Assembly: GCF_023520895.1 (NCBI RefSeq) | Contig: NZ_CP026029.1 | Span: 5,332,001-5,396,000 of the forward strand | Direction of reading: 5' to 3' | Origin: Paenibacillus sp. PK3_47 | GTDB lineage: Bacteria > Bacillota > Bacilli > Paenibacillales > Paenibacillaceae | Length of the DNA: 64,000 bases | Position numbers and translations under genes: made by a program | The notes under the pieces: generated by a model | Told to the model about the DNA's origin: nothing | The model's database searches: none | Seen by the model: the letters and a program-made list of their open reading frames with translations, nothing else | Part shown: positions 53,125-62,317 of the stretch, piece after piece | Layout of the letters: the number at the start of each line of letters is the position of its first letter | Position numbering within the stretch: position 1 is the first letter of the stretch

Positions 53125-53854
53125 TCTGCGGCCTCTTTGCCCGGCTTAACAGCGAACCAGCCTTCAATCAGGTAGGAGCTGAAAAAGCGCACGGCACCTG
53201 TGAACCCGCTGCTGTGGAGCAGATCCTGAAATGTATGCTCCGGAACTGGAAATGAGGTGTTGCCAATGGAGTTCTGAAACCATTCACATTCCTGCTCCGT
53301 TATTCCGCCTGCATGCATATGATAGCTCCAAGCTTTCATCTGCAGAGAGCCGGGGATTCTATTGATATCTCCGCATAATGCTGCTGCAATAAGAATCCCG
53401 CCGTCCTGAAGACGATCATAAACTTCTTCAAGAAGCTGCTGCTTTTGAGCAGGCTCCTGCAAAAAATGCAGAACCAGGATGCAGGTGGCGGCAGCATACC
53501 TTTTGCTATGATCAAGATCCTGTACTGTGCCTTGAGTGAGGCTTATCGCTGCGTTCAGCTGCACGCGCTCCAGCCGCTGTCTTGCAAGCTCCAGCATAGC
53601 TTCGGACGGGTCGACGCCGGTCAGCGACCAGTTCCCTCGTGTTCCGAGCGTCAGAAGCTCCTGGCCACCGCCGGCTCCCACGATCAGCAGCTCTGCCTGT
53701 GCATCTGATTCACTGTCTAAATGTGCCGCAAGTATATGCTCCATCATTTGTATAGAACGGTATAACCGGGTATTTTGGCGGCAATTGTTGCCTCATAATT
53801 ATGGACGTCGGGATGTTCCCAGTCTCTAGGTTGATGCGTGGTGTTTTTTTGCAT
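53121..53854 (-). pseudogene. SAM-dependent methyltransferase with a 5' frameshift
   Basis: The 208-residue frame from ATG 53747 holds the class I methyltransferase core (LLIVGAGGGQELLTLG, motif I; VQDLDHSKRYAAATCILVLHFL, motif IV). Upstream, ATG 53854 with AGGAG at good spacing starts a 35-codon frame whose product (…DVHNYEATIAAKIPGYTVLYK) reads as the missing N-terminal helix, then hits TGA at the same bases as the downstream ATG. One added A in the AAA run near 53749 would fuse them into a normal 244-residue enzyme. This is a single-base deletion, a sequencing error or a translational-coupling arrangement. If the last, two peptides would be made. Confidence 0.75.
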
Positions 53855-53898
53855 TGTATCGGCTCCTGTCTCTAAGGCTCAATTTTGCGCTCTCCTGT

Positions 53899-53966
53899 TA
53901 TAATAAGAGTTAATATTCATTATGAGACTCAGAGCATTATTACGGCTATCCCACTTATCTGGGATA
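53899..53966 (+). promoter_or_regulatory. Promoter box and inverted repeat before the LuxR gene
   Basis: TATAAT lies at 53899-53904. A perfect 7-bp inverted repeat, TATCCCA (53947) and TGGGATA (53960), lies 16 bases before the ATG and could be an operator or leader hairpin. Confidence 0.5.
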
Positions 53967-53982
53967 AGGAAAGGACAACCGC

Positions 53983-55056
53983 ATGAAAGAGAGCCAAATG
54001 ATCAATATACTGAAACAGCTGGACACAGACAGGCAAGAATATAAATGGACATCCAAGGAGTACAGGGAAGCAGTTATCGATAAGCTTCGGAAGGCTGTTC
54101 CTTTTACGGCAGCCTGCTGCACCACTACAGATCCGCATACGCTGCTGTCCACTGGTGCAGTTACCGGGCAGGGGCTGACTGAGCTGCATCCGCTGCTGTT
54201 CCAGTATGAGTATCTGCGTGAGGATTACATGAAGTATGAGCAGCTGGCAACGGCGACGGTTCCGGTTGCCTGCTTAAGCGGTGTGACGGAAGGGAAGCCG
54301 GAGCGCAGCGCACGTTATATGAATGTTTTACAGCCAGCAGGCCTCGGGGATGAGCTGCGTGCGGCACTGGTTTCCGGGGGAGCCTGCTGGGGATTTTTGA
54401 CCTTGTTCCGCTCGGCGCATGAGCTCCCTTTCCAGGAAGAGGAATGCAGAATCATTGCAGCGGCTGTTCCGTTGATTGCCGCCGTATTGCGGAGCTATGC
54501 AGCTGGGCTTCCTTATGATCAGCCGGATACTGTTCCGGAAGACAACGGAATTCTGATTCTGAATGACTCGCTGCTGCAGCTGAGTGCCAATGATGCTGCG
54601 AATCATTGGCTGGACAAGCTGCGCCGGCTGGAGGAGCTGGACAGCGGAGTTCTCCCAAGACCAGTTAACGCAGTGTGTCTGCGTGCGCTGGCGGCGGAGA
54701 TGGGGGACGGAGGAGCATCTGCTCCGGCCAGTCTGTGTCTGCGCCTGGAGAACGGGGCATACCTGACGGTTACAGCGAGCCGGCTGGAAGCGACGGGTGG
54801 AAAGAAAGAGCTTGCTGTAACTTTTGTCTGCGCCAAGTCCTCGGACATTTTCCGCCTGCTGGCTGATGCATGTGTGCTGACTCCACGCGAAAAGGAGCTG
54901 GCAGAGATGCTGTCCAGAGGCTTGTCGACGAAGGAGCTGGCGGAGTCGCTATACATATCTGCATATACGGTGCAGGACCATCTGAAATCCATTTTCCGCA
55001 AAACCGGCGTGACCAGCCGCAGAGAACTGACCACCAGGCTGTTCCCGCATAAATAA
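53983..55056 (+). CDS. LuxR family transcriptional regulator
   Basis: A 357-residue regulator. The last ~65 residues are a LuxR/NarL helix-turn-helix (LTPREKELAEMLSRGLSTKELAESLYISAYTVQDHLKSIFRKTG). The N-terminal ~190 residues resemble a GAF-type sensing domain, followed by a linker with a short PAS-like segment. No receiver domain, so it is not a response regulator. ATG 53983 follows AAAGGA. Upstream of an amino-acid permease gene on the same strand (gap 90 bases) and divergent from the methyltransferase pair. Confidence 0.88.
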   Translation: MKESQMINILKQLDTDRQEYKWTSKEYREAVIDKLRKAVPFTAACCTTTDPHTLLSTGAVTGQGLTELHPLLFQYEYLREDYMKYEQLATATVPVACLSGVTEGKPERSARYMNVLQPAGLGDELRAALVSGGACWGFLTLFRSAHELPFQEEECRIIAAAVPLIAAVLRSYAAGLPYDQPDTVPEDNGILILNDSLLQLSANDAANHWLDKLRRLEELDSGVLPRPVNAVCLRALAAEMGDGGASAPASLCLRLENGAYLTVTASRLEATGGKKELAVTFVCAKSSDIFRLLADACVLTPREKELAEMLSRGLSTKELAESLYISAYTVQDHLKSIFRKTGVTSRRELTTRLFPHK

Positions 55057-55146
55057 TCCATTAAATTACCAAAATGAAATAGAGAGGAAAGGGCAGGATA
55101 TTGAAGGTGACACTTTAGAATCTAACTTAAAGTGAGGATCGAATTC

Positions 55147-56604
55147 ATGAGTAAGCCTTCAGATCAATCCAAAGCGGAGAAAAAGCTTAAATGGTGGCAG
55201 CTGTCCCTGCTCGGCGTTGCCGGTACCATCGGAACAGGTTATTTTTTAGGCTCCGGCCTGGCGATTTCAATCGGGGGCCCTGCCGTGCTGCTTGCTTATT
55301 TACTGGCGGCTGTGGGCACTTATGTGGTGTTTGATGCACTTTCACGGATGACTGCGCAGCATCCGGAGCAGGGCTCTTTCCGTTCCTATGCCAAAAAAGC
55401 GTTCGGCAGCTGGGCCGGCTTCGGCAGCGGCTGGGTGTACTGGTTCTCGGAGCTGCTGATTATGGGCAGCCAGCTGACCGCTTTGTCCATTTTTTCACGG
55501 TTTTGGTTCCCGAATATACCGATGTGGGTCTTCGCAGCCGGCTTCGGGTTACTGGGACTGCTGATTGTCTTCTTCGGCAACAAGGGCTTTGACCGTGTCG
55601 AAAATGTGCTCGCAGTGATCAAAATGGCGGCGCTTGTTATGTTTCTGGTGCTGGCCGCAGCACTGCTTGCAGGCTGGATCGGCGGAGGAAAATACACGCC
55701 AAATGCACCGCTCGGCTACAAGGAGATTTTTCCTGCCGGAGGAATCGGACTGTGGTCTGCTTTTATATTTGCCTTTTATGCTTACGGGGGGATTGAGGTA
55801 CTGGGCATAATGTCATACCGGCTGAAAAAGCCGGAGGATGCCCCCAAAGCAGGTAAGGTTATGCTGGTTACCCTGGCCACCGTATATATTGTTTCCATCG
55901 GCCTTGCGGTGACCATGGTTCCGCTGAAAGTATTTAATCCGAAGGAAAGCCCTTTTGTACTTGCGCTCAGCAGCGATCATCTCGCTTTTGTTCCGCATAT
56001 TTTTAACGGGGTGCTCATTATTGCCGGCTTTTCGACGATGACTGCTTCACTGTATGCTGTAACCTCGATGATGCTGACTCTGGCACAGGAAGGTGACGCT
56101 CCCGGGATGTTCGCCCGCAAATGGAAGGATAAATATCCTGTATTCGCGCTCGGGCTGATTTCCTGCGGGCTGATTGCGGCGATTGTGATGTCGCTGCTCC
56201 TGCCGGGAAAAGTGTATGAATACATCACGACGGCCGCCGGGATTATGCTTCTGTATAACTGGTCCTTTATTCTGCTCTCCTCAGGAAAGCTCCTGAAGGC
56301 TGATAAGCTCAGCGGAGTCAAACGCTGGATCGGACTTGTTCTGATTGCAGCGGCAGTTACCGGGACCCTTTTTCACAAGATCAGCCGGCCGGGATTCTAC
56401 ATCTCACTGCTGCTGGTAGCCATCATTGGCGCCTGCGATGTTATCGTGCAGCGTATCAAACGAAAGAAGGAAGGCCATGCTGCAGCTGAAGCACCTGAGG
56501 AGAAACAGGAAGAAGCAGGAACCGGACACATAGGCAGTTACAGCCCTCCTGCTCATGCCGGTTTCCGGATCAAGGGTATAAGGCTGCGCAGAAGTAAAAT
56601 TTAA
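55147..56604 (+). CDS. APC-superfamily amino acid permease
   Basis: A 485-residue membrane protein with about 12 hydrophobic helices. LLGVAGTIGTGYFLGSGLAISIGGPA is the first-helix signature of the amino acid transporter family; FAFYAYGGIEVLGIMSYRLKKPEDAPKA is the helix 6 region. The C-terminal tail is charged (KRKKEGHAAAEAPEEKQEEAG). It probably carries a neutral or basic amino acid with a cation. I prefer ATG 55147 over the in-frame GTG at 55132. The stop overlaps the end of the convergent LysE gene by 4 bases. Confidence 0.9.
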   Translation: MSKPSDQSKAEKKLKWWQLSLLGVAGTIGTGYFLGSGLAISIGGPAVLLAYLLAAVGTYVVFDALSRMTAQHPEQGSFRSYAKKAFGSWAGFGSGWVYWFSELLIMGSQLTALSIFSRFWFPNIPMWVFAAGFGLLGLLIVFFGNKGFDRVENVLAVIKMAALVMFLVLAAALLAGWIGGGKYTPNAPLGYKEIFPAGGIGLWSAFIFAFYAYGGIEVLGIMSYRLKKPEDAPKAGKVMLVTLATVYIVSIGLAVTMVPLKVFNPKESPFVLALSSDHLAFVPHIFNGVLIIAGFSTMTASLYAVTSMMLTLAQEGDAPGMFARKWKDKYPVFALGLISCGLIAAIVMSLLLPGKVYEYITTAAGIMLLYNWSFILLSSGKLLKADKLSGVKRWIGLVLIAAAVTGTLFHKISRPGFYISLLLVAIIGACDVIVQRIKRKKEGHAAAEAPEEKQEEAGTGHIGSYSPPAHAGFRIKGIRLRRSKI

Positions 56605-57293
56605 GGCATAAACAGCAGCTTGAAGGCTTCAAATCCGAAGTAAAGCCCAAATCCGACCAGAGACAGTCCGGAGAGGACGGAGATGGCTTTTAACACGGCA
56701 GGGGTCAGCAGTTTGCGGAATATGCTTGAGGCGGCAGCCATAGTGACATCCCACAGCAGGATTCCAAGCACAATCGCTCCGCTGTAAATGAGCAGTTGCT
56801 GCATCGGATACTCATTAGCTGCTTTGGCAAGTATGGAACCGTAGATGCCGAGCCAAAATAGAATGGACAAGGGATTGAACAGGGACATCAGAAAGCCGGA
56901 GAAAAAGGATTTGGTCAGCGTATTCACATTTCCTCTCGTGTCGGCAGTAAGCTCACCGGCATTTTTGATGCTCTCTACCCCAGTGTAGACCAGCACAAAA
57001 AAGCCGAACAGCCAAAGAAAGGCTCTGACAAAAGGGGCGTCCAGCAGATGGATAATGCCCATATACACCAGCAGCATGTAAATAATGTCAGCGCTTATCG
57101 CTCCCAGTCCGACCATCCAGGCATGCCAGAAGCCGCCGCGGATACCCTTGTCCAATTGCGCCGCATTAATCGGCCCGATCGGTGCGGAAAGTGACAGTCC
57201 AAGAAAAATGTAACCGATGAATATGTTGATGGGAACCTCCTCCTTAAACGTTGCTGCAATTAGCTTATTCAACTGGGAGGCTTTGTAGGACAT
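56601..57293 (-). CDS. LysE family amino acid exporter
   Basis: A ~230-residue membrane protein with six predicted helices. SLSAPIGPINAAQLDKGIRGGFWHAW is the LysE/RhtB N-terminal signature, and LFNPLSILFWLGIYGSIL (~135) is the second. It exports an amino acid or derivative. The only ATG (57293) has no ribosome site, whereas a perfect AAGGAGGAGG lies at 57236-57245 inside the frame, five bases before an ATC codon. The real start may be that ATC (giving ~209 residues beginning at INIFIGYIF). Divergent from the MFS transporter gene. Confidence 0.87.
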   Translation of the reverse strand: MSYKASQLNKLIAATFKEEVPINIFIGYIFLGLSLSAPIGPINAAQLDKGIRGGFWHAWMVGLGAISADIIYMLLVYMGIIHLLDAPFVRAFLWLFGFFVLVYTGVESIKNAGELTADTRGNVNTLTKSFFSGFLMSLFNPLSILFWLGIYGSILAKAANEYPMQQLLIYSGAIVLGILLWDVTMAAASSIFRKLLTPAVLKAISVLSGLSLVGFGLYFGFEAFKLLFMP

Positions 57294-57323
57294 GATGTCA
57301 AAAAGAAAAAGGGTGGTCTCTCC

Positions 57324-58607
57324 ATGAAAGGGAAAAAAGGGGCTTTAATCGCGCTTGCCTCCATACCGCTGATCATGACGCTCGGGAATTCAATGTTGCT
57401 GCCGGTTCTTCCGCAAATTTCGAAAGAGCTCGGTATTAACGCATTCAAGGTCAGTATGATTATTACGGTATATGGGCTTATTGCTATTGTAATGATTCCG
57501 GTTGCAGGTTATTTGTCCGACCGCTACGGTCGCAAAATCGTCATTCTTCCGGCTCTGATCCTTGCTGCTCTGGGGGGGGCAGTCTGTGTCCTGGCCGCAT
57601 GGTTTATGGATGGCGTATCCGCATACTGGGTAATCCTTGCCGGGCGTCTGCTTCAGGGGATCGGAGCGGCAGGCGCATTCCCGATCGTCATTCCGTTTGT
57701 CGGAGATCTGTTCAAGGATGAAAAGGAGGTCAGTAAGGGACTGGGGATTATCGAGACCTCGAATACCTTCGGGAAGGTGCTCAGTCCGATTCTGGGCGCA
57801 TATTTGGGTACTATTTTGTGGTATGCGCCTTTTATAGCTATCCCGATCCTGTGTCTCTTTTCCTTTGTGCTGGTCATATTTCTGGTCAAAAAGCCGAAGA
57901 AGGAAGAGGCGCCGGAGCCCAAGAGCTTACGGCAGTTTTTATCGGAAATCAAAGAAATTCTGCATGAAAAAGGCCGCTGGCTGTATGCCATCTTTGCCAT
58001 TGGCGGAATCTGCATGTTTGTTACCTTTGCGGTGCTGTTCTATTTATCCGAGACGCTGGAGTCGAAATACAATCTTCACGGTGCGGCCAAAGGATTCGTG
58101 CTGGCTATTCCGCTGGCGCTGCTCTGTCTGGCCTCCTATGGAACAGGTAAGGTCATCGGGCAAAATAAGAAGCTGATGAAATGGCTGGGCTTTGGCGGAA
58201 TGGCATTGCTTACCGCAGCTATGGTTGTCACGGGCTTTTACAGCGGTATTTATTTTATGGTCGGATTATTGAGCTTAAGCGGAATCGGAATCGGTATTGC
58301 CCTGCCTTGTATGGATGCGCTGATTACAGAGGGAATTGATAAAGAGAACCGCGGAACGATCACCTCCCTGTACAGCAGCATGAGATTCATCGGGGTGGCC
58401 CTGGGACCTCCTGTCGTTTCCCTTCTGATGCCCAGCGGGCATTGGGCGCTGTTCGGGACTATGGCTGCCGTGGGCGCTGTCGGCGGATTATTGACATTAT
58501 TCGCGGTAAAACCGAGCTCGGGAGAAAAGGGGAAAAGCGGCGGTACACGAAACAGAAGGCCGGCCTCAGTTACAGGAAAGCTTGTTATCAGACAGAAAGC
58601 CCGCTGA
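57324..58607 (+). CDS. MFS transporter, drug/solute efflux type
   Basis: A 427-residue permease with 12 hydrophobic helices in two halves. GYLSDRYGRKIVILPALI (~67) is the helix 2-3 loop motif of major facilitators, and LAGRLLQGIGAAGAFPIVIP (~107) is the motif C-like region of the 12-helix drug antiporters. A charged central loop (KKPKKEEAPEPKSLRQ) divides the halves. Substrate unknown; similar proteins are annotated as YitG/YfmO-like efflux pumps. ATG 57324 follows AAAGGGTGG. Confidence 0.9.
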   Translation: MKGKKGALIALASIPLIMTLGNSMLLPVLPQISKELGINAFKVSMIITVYGLIAIVMIPVAGYLSDRYGRKIVILPALILAALGGAVCVLAAWFMDGVSAYWVILAGRLLQGIGAAGAFPIVIPFVGDLFKDEKEVSKGLGIIETSNTFGKVLSPILGAYLGTILWYAPFIAIPILCLFSFVLVIFLVKKPKKEEAPEPKSLRQFLSEIKEILHEKGRWLYAIFAIGGICMFVTFAVLFYLSETLESKYNLHGAAKGFVLAIPLALLCLASYGTGKVIGQNKKLMKWLGFGGMALLTAAMVVTGFYSGIYFMVGLLSLSGIGIGIALPCMDALITEGIDKENRGTITSLYSSMRFIGVALGPPVVSLLMPSGHWALFGTMAAVGAVGGLLTLFAVKPSSGEKGKSGGTRNRRPASVTGKLVIRQKAR

Positions 58608-58625
58608 CACGAATACAGAGATGTG

Positions 58626-58664
58626 AGCCTTGGTCCTGAATACAAACGGACTGAGGCTTTTTTG
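58626..58664 (+). terminator. Terminator of the MFS gene
   Basis: GCCTTGGTCC pairs, with one mismatch and one wobble, with GGACTGAGGC, then TTTTTT. Confidence 0.75.
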
Positions 58665-58684
58665 TTGTTTCACCTGTGAACGGC

Positions 58685-58746
58685 ATAAAAAACTCCCCAT
58701 ATAGCAGCAGGCTTATTGTTCTTTGCCTGTTGACTGTATGGGGAGC
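58685..58746 (-). terminator. Terminator of the DUF3231 gene
   Basis: CTCCCCATA and TATGGGGAG arms enclose a long loop that contains its own GCAGGC/GCCTGT pairing. On the minus strand it ends in TTTTTT. Confidence 0.8.
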
Positions 58747-58776
58747 GTTTTACAGCTGAAGAGCGATTGTTATTTG

Positions 58777-59298
58777 TTAGGCTTCAACGGCTTCCGGACG
58801 CTTAATTTGAAGCGGCGGAGGAATCAGCCAGCCTTTTTTCTTGTTCATGTGCAGGATTTTCATCCCCAGCGCGGCTTTGGTCGCATGATATTTGCCAAAC
58901 AGCGCCCCGACATCCTCGCGGATGGCCTGGCCCATCACCTGGCTGCAGGCAACCAGGCCGGCTGCTGTTTCAGCAGCGATTTTTGCAGCGATTTCCTGGT
59001 CTGCAAATCTGGCGCCGACCGGAATATCCTCAAGCTTGACTTCGGGTCTGTGCGGCATTGCAGGAGCAGCGGCAATGCCGTTGTCATTCAGCAGCGTGTC
59101 ACACTCGCTGATTTCCAGCTCCGCCTGATCGATCAGCTGGCCGAGAATTTTCTTCAGATCGTGGTCCCCGGCATGGTTCAAGTAGGCACGGTAACAGGAC
59201 ACTGCGCCCTTCGCCATTGTAGAGGCTGACCAGATGCCGAAAATTTCTCCGTAATGCAAGGGTTCGTCTTTGGGATTACCGCCTAAAATTCCAGTCAT
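58777..59298 (-). CDS. DUF3231 family protein
   Basis: A 173-residue helical protein. LHYGEIFGIWSASTMAKGAVSCYRAYLNHAGDHDLKKIL is the family start, a ferritin-like/CotF-like four-helix pattern. Some relatives are spore-associated, but no function is established. AAAGGAG precedes ATG 59298. Single-gene transcript ended by the hairpin above. Confidence 0.85.
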   Translation of the reverse strand: MTGILGGNPKDEPLHYGEIFGIWSASTMAKGAVSCYRAYLNHAGDHDLKKILGQLIDQAELEISECDTLLNDNGIAAAPAMPHRPEVKLEDIPVGARFADQEIAAKIAAETAAGLVACSQVMGQAIREDVGALFGKYHATKAALGMKILHMNKKKGWLIPPPLQIKRPEAVEA

Positions 59299-59377
59299 AG
59301 ATAAGCTCCTTTATTGTGAAATGTGAAACAGGAGTAGTATGCCCGTAAACCCAAAGATGTTGCAGCATAATTCTCTG

Positions 59378-61045
59378 TTACACTTCAATAATAATGGGGA
59401 GAATCATCGGCCGGCGTTTCGTTTTTTCATACAGGAATTTGCCCAGCGTATCCTTGATCGTCGATTTCATGACATTCCATTGCCCGAGGTCATTTTTGTT
59501 CATTTTGTTCAGCGTAGCGGTAACCAGCTGGTTGATCTCCTCGATCAGGGTTTCGGAATTGCGGATGTATACAAAGCCTCTGGAGATGGTATCCGGCTCG
59601 TTCAATAGTCTGCCGTCATTCTGGCTCAAGGTGATCACTGTAATCAGGATACCGTCGGCAGACAGCTGTCTGCGGTCGCGCAGTACGACATTGCCGATAT
59701 CGCCAATGCCCAGCCCGTCAACGAGAATCTGTCCGGCAGGCAGCCGGGCAGGCTGGCGGACGGTCCCGCCGCTCGACTCCACGATATCCCCGTTTCTCAG
59801 GATGAAGATTTTGCTGCTGTCCACGCCGACTGCTTCTGCGAGCAGGCTGTGGTGATGCAGCATGCGGTATTCACCATGAATCGGAATGAAATATTCCGGC
59901 TTCATGAGCGTCAGCATCAGCTTGAGCTCTTCCTGGCTGCCATGACCCGAGACATGCAGCTCACTTCTGGAGCCGTAAATCACCTTCGCCCCGAGAATGT
60001 ACAGATTATCTACAATCCGGGCCACGTTGCGCTCATTGCCGGGAATCGGGTTCGCGGCAATCAGCACCGTGTCCCCGGCTTCAATTGCAAGCTGCCTGTG
60101 GCTTGAATTCGCCAGCCGGGATAGCGCGGCCATCGGCTCGCCCTGGCTGCCGGTACAAAGCACGGCAATTCTCTCAGGTTCCAGCTTGGCTGCTTCCGCC
60201 GTTTCCACCAGCATGCCTTCAGGAACGTTCAGGTATCCCAGCTCCTGGGCGACTCCGACGACGTTGACCATGCTGCGGCCGAGCAGAGCCAGCTTGCGGC
60301 CGGTAAGGGCCGCCGCATCCACAATCTGCTGCAGCCGGTGGACATTGGAGGCGAAGGTGGATACGAAAATCCGCCGCTCCGCCTTCTGGAACGCTTCCTC
60401 CATATGGCCTCCTACCAGCCGCTCGGAAGGGGTGAAGCCGGGACGTTCTGCATTGGTGCTCTCAGAGAGCAGAAATCTGACGCCCTTTTTGCCGATTTCC
60501 GCCATTTTGTGAATATCCGGGTACTGCCGGTTCACCGGGGTCATATCAAATTTAAAATCGCCTGTATGAACAACGGTTCCCTCCGGTGTATCAAATACGA
60601 CGCCCAGGCAGTCAGGAATACTGTGGTTAGTTTTGAAGAAGGTAGTGGTAATTGAGCCGAAATTCAGTGCAGAATCTGCATCAATCGTATGCAGCTCTGT
60701 CTGGCGAAGAAGGCCATGCTCCTTCAGCTTGTTCTCGATCAGTCCCAGGGTCAGGCGTGAAGCATAGACCGGTATATTGAGCTGCTTCAGCAGATAGGGG
60801 ATGCCGCCGATATGATCCTCATGGCCGTGTGTGACCACCAGTGCACGAACCTTGTCGGCATTGCTGAGCAGATAGGCAATATCGGGAATGATCAGATCTA
60901 TGCCAAGCAGGCTTTCATCCGGAAATTTTGATCCGCAATCTATGACAATAATATCTTCGGCGTATTGCAGAAGATACATGTTTTTGCCAATCTCATGTAC
61001 TCCGCCTAATGCCGCAATCCAAAGCCGGTTTCCAGACATTCGCAT
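59378..61045 (-). CDS. Ribonuclease J
   Basis: A 555-residue metallo-beta-lactamase/beta-CASP nuclease with 5' exonuclease and endonuclease activity in mRNA turnover and rRNA maturation. VTHGHEDHIGG (~72) is the zinc motif. VHTGDFKFD (~165) and the beta-CASP elements (LCTGSQGEP; SGHGSQEELKLML) follow, then a C-terminal domain. It could be J1 or J2; the window does not tell which. GAGGAGG precedes ATG 61045. The gaps on both sides show nothing else. Confidence 0.95.
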   Translation of the reverse strand: MRMSGNRLWIAALGGVHEIGKNMYLLQYAEDIIVIDCGSKFPDESLLGIDLIIPDIAYLLSNADKVRALVVTHGHEDHIGGIPYLLKQLNIPVYASRLTLGLIENKLKEHGLLRQTELHTIDADSALNFGSITTTFFKTNHSIPDCLGVVFDTPEGTVVHTGDFKFDMTPVNRQYPDIHKMAEIGKKGVRFLLSESTNAERPGFTPSERLVGGHMEEAFQKAERRIFVSTFASNVHRLQQIVDAAALTGRKLALLGRSMVNVVGVAQELGYLNVPEGMLVETAEAAKLEPERIAVLCTGSQGEPMAALSRLANSSHRQLAIEAGDTVLIAANPIPGNERNVARIVDNLYILGAKVIYGSRSELHVSGHGSQEELKLMLTLMKPEYFIPIHGEYRMLHHHSLLAEAVGVDSSKIFILRNGDIVESSGGTVRQPARLPAGQILVDGLGIGDIGNVVLRDRRQLSADGILITVITLSQNDGRLLNEPDTISRGFVYIRNSETLIEEINQLVTATLNKMNKNDLGQWNVMKSTIKDTLGKFLYEKTKRRPMILPIIIEV

Positions 61046-61119
61046 GATAAGCTCCTCCTCTTGAATTTGCCTATATTATGCATAAATGCCGAAGGAATTA
61101 TCCAAGGCTTATAGCAGAA

Positions 61120-61755
61120 CTAAGATACCCGGCCCGTTTTGCCGGATGCGGAATACAGCTTGAGCCTGGAGCCGATATACGGCATGAACAGATTGAGGAG
61201 CGGACCGCCCAGCAGGACAGTAGCCAGTGTCCCGGGTCCTATCGGCCCTTGCAGCAGCGCGGCCATGGCCAGAAAAACTACATAAATCGCAGTTCTTGCG
61301 CTCAGAATGCTCATCCCGGTCTTTTGGCGCAGAATTAACATCAGCCGGTCCAGCGGAATCGGTGCAAACCGGGCATGCAGGTAGACAGCCGTTCCCAGCC
61401 CGATCAGCACAAGCCCTGCTGCCAGACAACTGATCCTGCCGATCAAATGCTCTGGCTGCAGCACAACGGTAACCAGCAGATGCCACAGATCAATGCCGAG
61501 ACCGGTAATAAAAGCGGTAAGCAGCCCTGAAAATTCAGGCATCTGCCTGACCATCAGCGCATTGCTGAAAATCATGATAAACGCCAGAATGACCTCCCAG
61601 CTGCCTATGGTCAGTCCGGCTTGTTGTGACAAACCCACCAGCAGAGCATCATATGGCGATACACCGAGGGAGGACTGGATTGTAAGGGTAATCCCGAGGG
61701 AGAGTATGATAATGCCGGATACATAAAGGCTGAATCTGGCCGCAGTGTTACTCAT
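61120..61755 (-). CDS. YczE/YitT-type integral membrane protein
   Basis: A 211-residue membrane protein with five to six helices. SLGITLTIQSSLGVSPYDALLVGLSQ is characteristic of the YczE/YyaS family. Function unknown; some relatives affect secondary-metabolite production in Bacillus. Its start overlaps the end of the GNAT gene by 8 bases, so they are co-transcribed under the same control, probably by the divergent MarR regulator. Confidence 0.85.
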   Translation of the reverse strand: MSNTAARFSLYVSGIIILSLGITLTIQSSLGVSPYDALLVGLSQQAGLTIGSWEVILAFIMIFSNALMVRQMPEFSGLLTAFITGLGIDLWHLLVTVVLQPEHLIGRISCLAAGLVLIGLGTAVYLHARFAPIPLDRLMLILRQKTGMSILSARTAIYVVFLAMAALLQGPIGPGTLATVLLGGPLLNLFMPYIGSRLKLYSASGKTGRVS

Positions 61756-62194
61756 TAATCAGTGTTCTGGTCATCAGGACATGGGGAATGCCGTCTTCCA
61801 TGAACATTTCTGAGGAAGTAGTGTAGCCAAGCTTGTGATAAAAGCCTTCCGCCTGGGTCTGCCCGTGCAGCTTAACCTTGCTGATCCCTTTGTCTGCGGC
61901 AATCTCCTCCAGTGACTGAATGATAACCCTGCCGAGTCCGTATTTGCGGAATGCGGGGAGCAGACAGATTCTTTCCAGCTTGCCCAGACCCTCCACCTCT
62001 CTGATTCTGCCGGTCCCTGCAGCCTGGCCGTTATGGTATACCAGAATATGCGTACAGCCGGCATCCAGTGTATCAAAAGCATCGAATTCCTCTTCCAGAG
62101 GCACGCCCTGTTCCTTCACAAAAACCTCTTGTCTAATTTCCTTAGCTGCCTGCAGCTGCGGTTCCTCTGTAATGATCACTGTACTGGTATTCAA
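61748..62194 (-). CDS. GNAT family N-acetyltransferase
   Basis: A 148-residue acetyltransferase of the YjcF/ElaA kind. EIRQEVFVKEQGVPLEEEFD (~20), LERICLLPAFRKYGLGRVIIQSLEE (~75, acetyl-CoA loop) and LHGQTQAEGFYHKLGYTTSSEMFMEDGIPHVLM are family hallmarks. The acceptor is unknown. Start is TTG 62194 after AAAGGAC. Divergent from the MarR gene by about 120 bases. Confidence 0.88.
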   Translation of the reverse strand: MNTSTVIITEEPQLQAAKEIRQEVFVKEQGVPLEEEFDAFDTLDAGCTHILVYHNGQAAGTGRIREVEGLGKLERICLLPAFRKYGLGRVIIQSLEEIAADKGISKVKLHGQTQAEGFYHKLGYTTSSEMFMEDGIPHVLMTRTLINE

Positions 62195-62317
62195 TGCTCT
62201 TCAGTCCTTTATGATGGATTTCTTAGGCGGGACAAGTCATAATTCAATTATCCGCTTTATAAAGTTACTCCAATAATGTTGTATATGCAACAAAAATATA
62301 AACTGGGAGTTTTGCAG

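Noticed and set aside
52009..53854. Staphylopine/nicotianamine-type opine metallophore locus
   Set aside because: The saccharopine-dehydrogenase-like and methyltransferase genes do not resemble CntM or CntL, and no transporter or exporter set accompanies them.
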